Assembly: GCF_001625305.1 (NCBI RefSeq)
Contig: NW_017802514.1
Location: forward strand, 110,284-174,283
From: Branchiostoma belcheri
Lineage: Eukaryota; Chordata; Leptocardii; Amphioxiformes; Branchiostomatidae
DNA: 64,000 nt
Reading direction: 5' to 3'
The position numbers and the translations under genes were made by a program. Shown piece after piece: positions 60,801 through 64,000 of this stretch. The stretch's first letter is position 1. Every line of letters starts with the position of its first letter. Below the pieces are notes generated by a model. That model did not search any database and was not told the origin of the DNA. It saw only the letters and a list, made by a program, of their open reading frames with translations.

Positions 60801-63800
60801 CAGGCCTCCGTGTCGTGGTTCACCAGCGTACAGAGAAACGCCAGCAGCCGGCCGGGGTTGGGCGCAACCTTCTCCTCCCCGTGGTACGGGGTGATCATCA
60901 CGATAGAACCCACCGCCTGCAGGTGTTCTAACACCTGTGTGGACAGCGTGTGAAGAAAATTTCAATGTGCTAGTGCTGTGTGACAAGATCCAGTCAAACC
61001 TGTCTCTTTTGACCAGTTAGGGACTTGAGGAAAACGGTCACAGTAGACAGGTGGTCACTACAGATAGGATTTGTAATGCTTCGGTCCATGGGATAAAGGA
61101 AGCAGTTATTGATTTGGGGACACAGTTTACAAGAGAGACAGAAGCTTCTGGGCAACTGCTGTGGTTCAAGTGGCTGAGGAAATTTAGCACTTGACATGAC
61201 TAATAAACTGGTGGATGTACCAACTACACACTTAGTATCTACTACAAGCTCAGCAAAGATCAAGAAATGGTCATGCTAATGATGATAAGAGTTATCAACT
61301 ACAGAATTAGGTATTTTTGCCTAGAACTATTGCAGAGTGGAACTCGCTGCCTCCAAGTTCAGTAAAGGCATCATCACTAGACAGCTTTAAACAACTCTTA
61401 GAGTTTGATGTGCACAGGCTGAGTGTTACATGTTGTTTGGTGTAATATAGCTAGCTGCAACATGTGCCTGCAAAGCTGGTGTGTTACATCGACAGTACTG
61501 ACCTGTGGCACCTGGTCAGCAGGTACCCCGGCCTGTACGGCCAGCCGGCCGCAGTCCTCCCTCCTCATCCAGAAGTCTGGCTGCTGCTGCAGGAGCTTCT
61601 CCAGCGTCAGCCATGACAGGGGCACAGAGGTCATGCGGGGTCGCGAGGGGAACGCCGTGGAGTTACTGGCTGCCGTCACCAGGCAGGCTCGCAGGTCAGG
61701 GATGCCTGACATGGTGGTGGCAGACACGGGGACTACCTCCTCCCAAACCTACAGGACAGGAAACAACAGGGTCATTGTCAGCCAGAGGAGCCAGGAATAC
61801 ATAACTGAACATATGTGTTTTAGATACTTTGCTGGTGATGACTTTTCTATTGTCTTTAAAATGCAACAGATCAAAAGATTTCCACCCAAGATTCATGAAA
61901 ATCAGCAGAAAGACACTATCTTCTTTTTTTTTTTTTAATGTTCCAAGATACGATTATAAATCTTTGCTATGAAGCAAAACCTCAAAGAATTATGCTGTCA
62001 AAGTCAGTATTCACTCAGTAAGAATCATGACATCATAGATGACATCAGCAAGTAATTAATAACATGGATTGATGCTCGGATAACAGGAAAATGGTACAGG
62101 ATGCTCTTAAGTAAATTAATCCATATTGAATTATTGATGTACATGTACAAAATAGCTTAGAAGTATTTCAGAGAGTCCAACCTGTATTCTTGTCTCCTTC
62201 AGTTTCAGTAGATGTTTGAGTCTCCTCTGCAGGGCAGACAGTCCCACTCCACTGAGGGGGTGGACAGGTTCCTTACTGGTGCTCTCCTTGATGGCTAGTG
62301 CTCCTGTCAGACAAGAGTTTGATACTACAGCCAAACCTGTACCAGTGATCATATCTGCACAATGTCTACGGTATATATATATATAATAATATACTGTATA
62401 CATGTAGGCTACAGGGCTCTAGCCAGCAACAGTTTTTCCCGTCAATTATCAGAACTTTGTGGCATGTGACAGAATTTTTTAAACCAATCTGTCAACCTTG
62501 ACAGACAAAATTAACAAAAATCTTAAGTGAAAATATGAAAACATCTGGCTACCAATCTCAGAAGTTACGACTTTGTGTGAAGGACTGTTTGAGTCGACCC
62601 ATATATTTTCAAACATAACGCTAATTTTATTTCTACGTAGTGCCTTAAATTACGTTTTTACCTAGCTAAGTCGACGACGCATCTCTTAAATGTTTTTAAA
62701 TTGTGGAGATTTGAAATCAAGACCGGCACTGACTGTGAAAAATAAGGCTTGAATGAAATTTTACAATGTTAACGTATTAATACTGGTCTTTTTCTTTTAT
62801 CATGAATTGTACGTCTGTAATAGAATCAGCAATTCAGCCATGTGGCTGCCAGTGATTTTAAATTTGAATAAAACCATTCATTCATTCATTCATACCAACA
62901 ACCACTCTCAACACCATGATCTGCCTTTCAAAATGTGGGAAATTTCATTTTCTTAAGGCTTGAAAATCCAAAATTTCGGACCCCCAAAGCGCCTTTGGTG
63001 CTAAATTTCAAGCTGGCTAGAGCTCTGGTAGGCTAACCTTAATCCTGCTGATTGAGATTTTCCATTAGGTACATTGGACTATCTCACCACTTGCACTAAC
63101 TGCGTTAATATTATGCAAGGACAACAATATCATGTTATAGGCAAGTAATCTCTATGCCATTTGTGACATGTCTGGTTGCTAACTGAGGATCAGTGGATCA
63201 GAGTCATTTTTTTTGACTGTGTTAGAAAATTTCAAGATCCTTCACACTCTCCCGTACCTTGGATCACTTGACATTCTGCCTGGATGTCCTGTATCCTGTC
63301 CTGGGCCCACTTCTGTGCCATCTCAGACAGGTCCTTACACTTCCGCGCCACCTTCTTGGCTCGCAGTGCTGCCGTGAACTCGTCTGTGTGTGTCCCCACC
63401 ATGCACACTGGTGCCCCCGGGACTTTCGCATTCAGGAAGTCCAGCCAGTATTCCACATCTGTTAAGAAAGGAAGTTATCTTCTAAGAGAGTACGCACTAA
63501 AATACATGTAAACGTACATGGCAAAGTCGGTCCGCAGCATGGATGTGACAACAATGTTAAATGGAAGTAAAGCTGAGAAAGAGTTGTCATCAATGCAAAA
63601 TTAAACCATGTTATACTGTTCTACATGTATTTACTGTGTCCAGAATACCCTTTCTGCCCTGTAAATTGCTTCATCAGAATGGTCATAGGAAAATGAGGTT
63701 TTTGAGATTTAAGAACTTCATTTTTAACTACATGTACCCTTTTCTTCTTTGACAGAAACAGTAGACTACTTTTAATTTACTTGTTATTACTTGATGCTGA

Positions 63801-64000
63801 AAGGAAGAAAAGGAAGAACTAGATAATACATTGTATTGAGATGACTTTATAAAACAGAGGATAAGGTTACCTTGTTGAGAACTTTCAGGATCAAGGTCGT
63901 ACAAGTTGAAGGTCAGCAGGTAGAGGGCGTCAGGAGTAAACATCCAGGAGTGCCATGCCTGGTACACCCCCCTCCCGCTGGTGTCATACAGGGAGAACTC
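57810..64000 (-). CDS. ROCO-family (Roc-COR) GTPase-like protein with C-terminal death domain, 5' end missing
   Basis: Ten exons: 64000-63871, 63458-63258, 62336-62182, 61748-61503, 60934-60705, 60159-60014, 59595-59348, 58906-58710, 58429-58311, 58105-57810. They total 1968 nt, giving 655 residues and a stop in one frame; upstream exons lie beyond the window. The first two exons are the C-terminal part of a Roc (Ras of complex proteins) domain: G3-like YDTSGRGVYQAW and G4-like VGTHTDE, then a G5-like SNSCLTG. A COR domain follows (LSWLTLEKLLQQQPDFW, LEHLQAVGSIVMI, and a later beta-rich half). The last exon is a death domain (LEVVASKLELRDWRRLGRVF ... LANAVRETLG). LRRs would be expected upstream. 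It is probably cytoplasmic and in innate immune or cell-death signalling, by family. Exon 3 could start at 62354 instead of 62336. Confidence 0.88.
62412..63027. mobile_element. hAT-like MITE, CAGGGCTCTAGCCAG termini, in a ROCO intron
   Basis: Terminal inverted repeats CAGGGCTCTAGCCAG / CTGGCTAGAGCTCTG (one mismatch) are bordered by a perfect 8-bp target duplication GTAGGCTA (62404-62411 and 63028-63035). The size is 616 bp, with a cattcattcattcatt run near the right end and no transposase. The 8-bp duplication and CAGGG start are hallmarks of hAT elements. Confidence 0.92.

Noticed and set aside
61423-61938. 171-codon plus-strand frame
   Set aside because: It is antisense to ROCO exon 61748-61503 and ends in a T run; no independent support.

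Overview
Animal nuclear DNA, most likely a lancelet (Branchiostoma). The evidence is intron-rich genes with GT-AG junctions, low gene density, many short non-autonomous transposons, and a gene set typical of cephalochordates (RING-NHL protein, large LRR receptor, EGF/TSP1/SRCR mosaic receptor, ROCO protein with a death domain). The species call is an inference. No bacterial or viral features were seen. All exon models below were built by eye from splice signals and reading phase, and every complete multi-exon model closes in frame to a stop codon.

Layout: 1-1496 is the right part of a ~2.06 kb TA-flanked transposon; an almost identical full copy lies at 51063-53119. 5140-10553 (+) is a complete three-exon cysteine string protein (DNAJC5, 205 aa), probably followed by a long 3' UTR. 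14482-20787 holds a 22-bp minisatellite, a tRNA-derived SINE, hAT-like MITEs, a retroelement fragment with a GIY-YIG-like motif and a striking cluster of IR1 palindromes. 20788-22056 (+) is a single-exon RING-NHL gene. 26780-29587 (-) is a two-exon LRR transmembrane receptor (864 aa). 30408-37452 is a giant inverted repeat of about 7 kb. 41995-48304 (-) is a nine-exon mosaic type I membrane protein (594 aa) in which every intron is phase 1 and one unnamed module occurs twice. 49242-49462 (-) is a broken exon of an SDR42E/3-beta-HSD-like gene. 50082-53926 (+) is an FKBP14-like ER protein (211 aa) whose second intron houses the 2.06 kb transposon. 57810-64000 (-) is the C-terminal 655 residues of a ROCO-death-domain protein that continues past the right edge.

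The genes do not form one pathway. They include a synaptic/secretory chaperone, an ER foldase-like protein, two cell-surface receptors, and two proteins of families often linked to signalling and innate immunity (RING-NHL, ROCO-death). The most unusual items are the large palindrome, the phase-1 mosaic receptor with its duplicated module, the FKBP14 protein without its active-site loop, the IR1 cluster upstream of the RING-NHL gene, and the clear target-site duplications around several undescribed MITEs.
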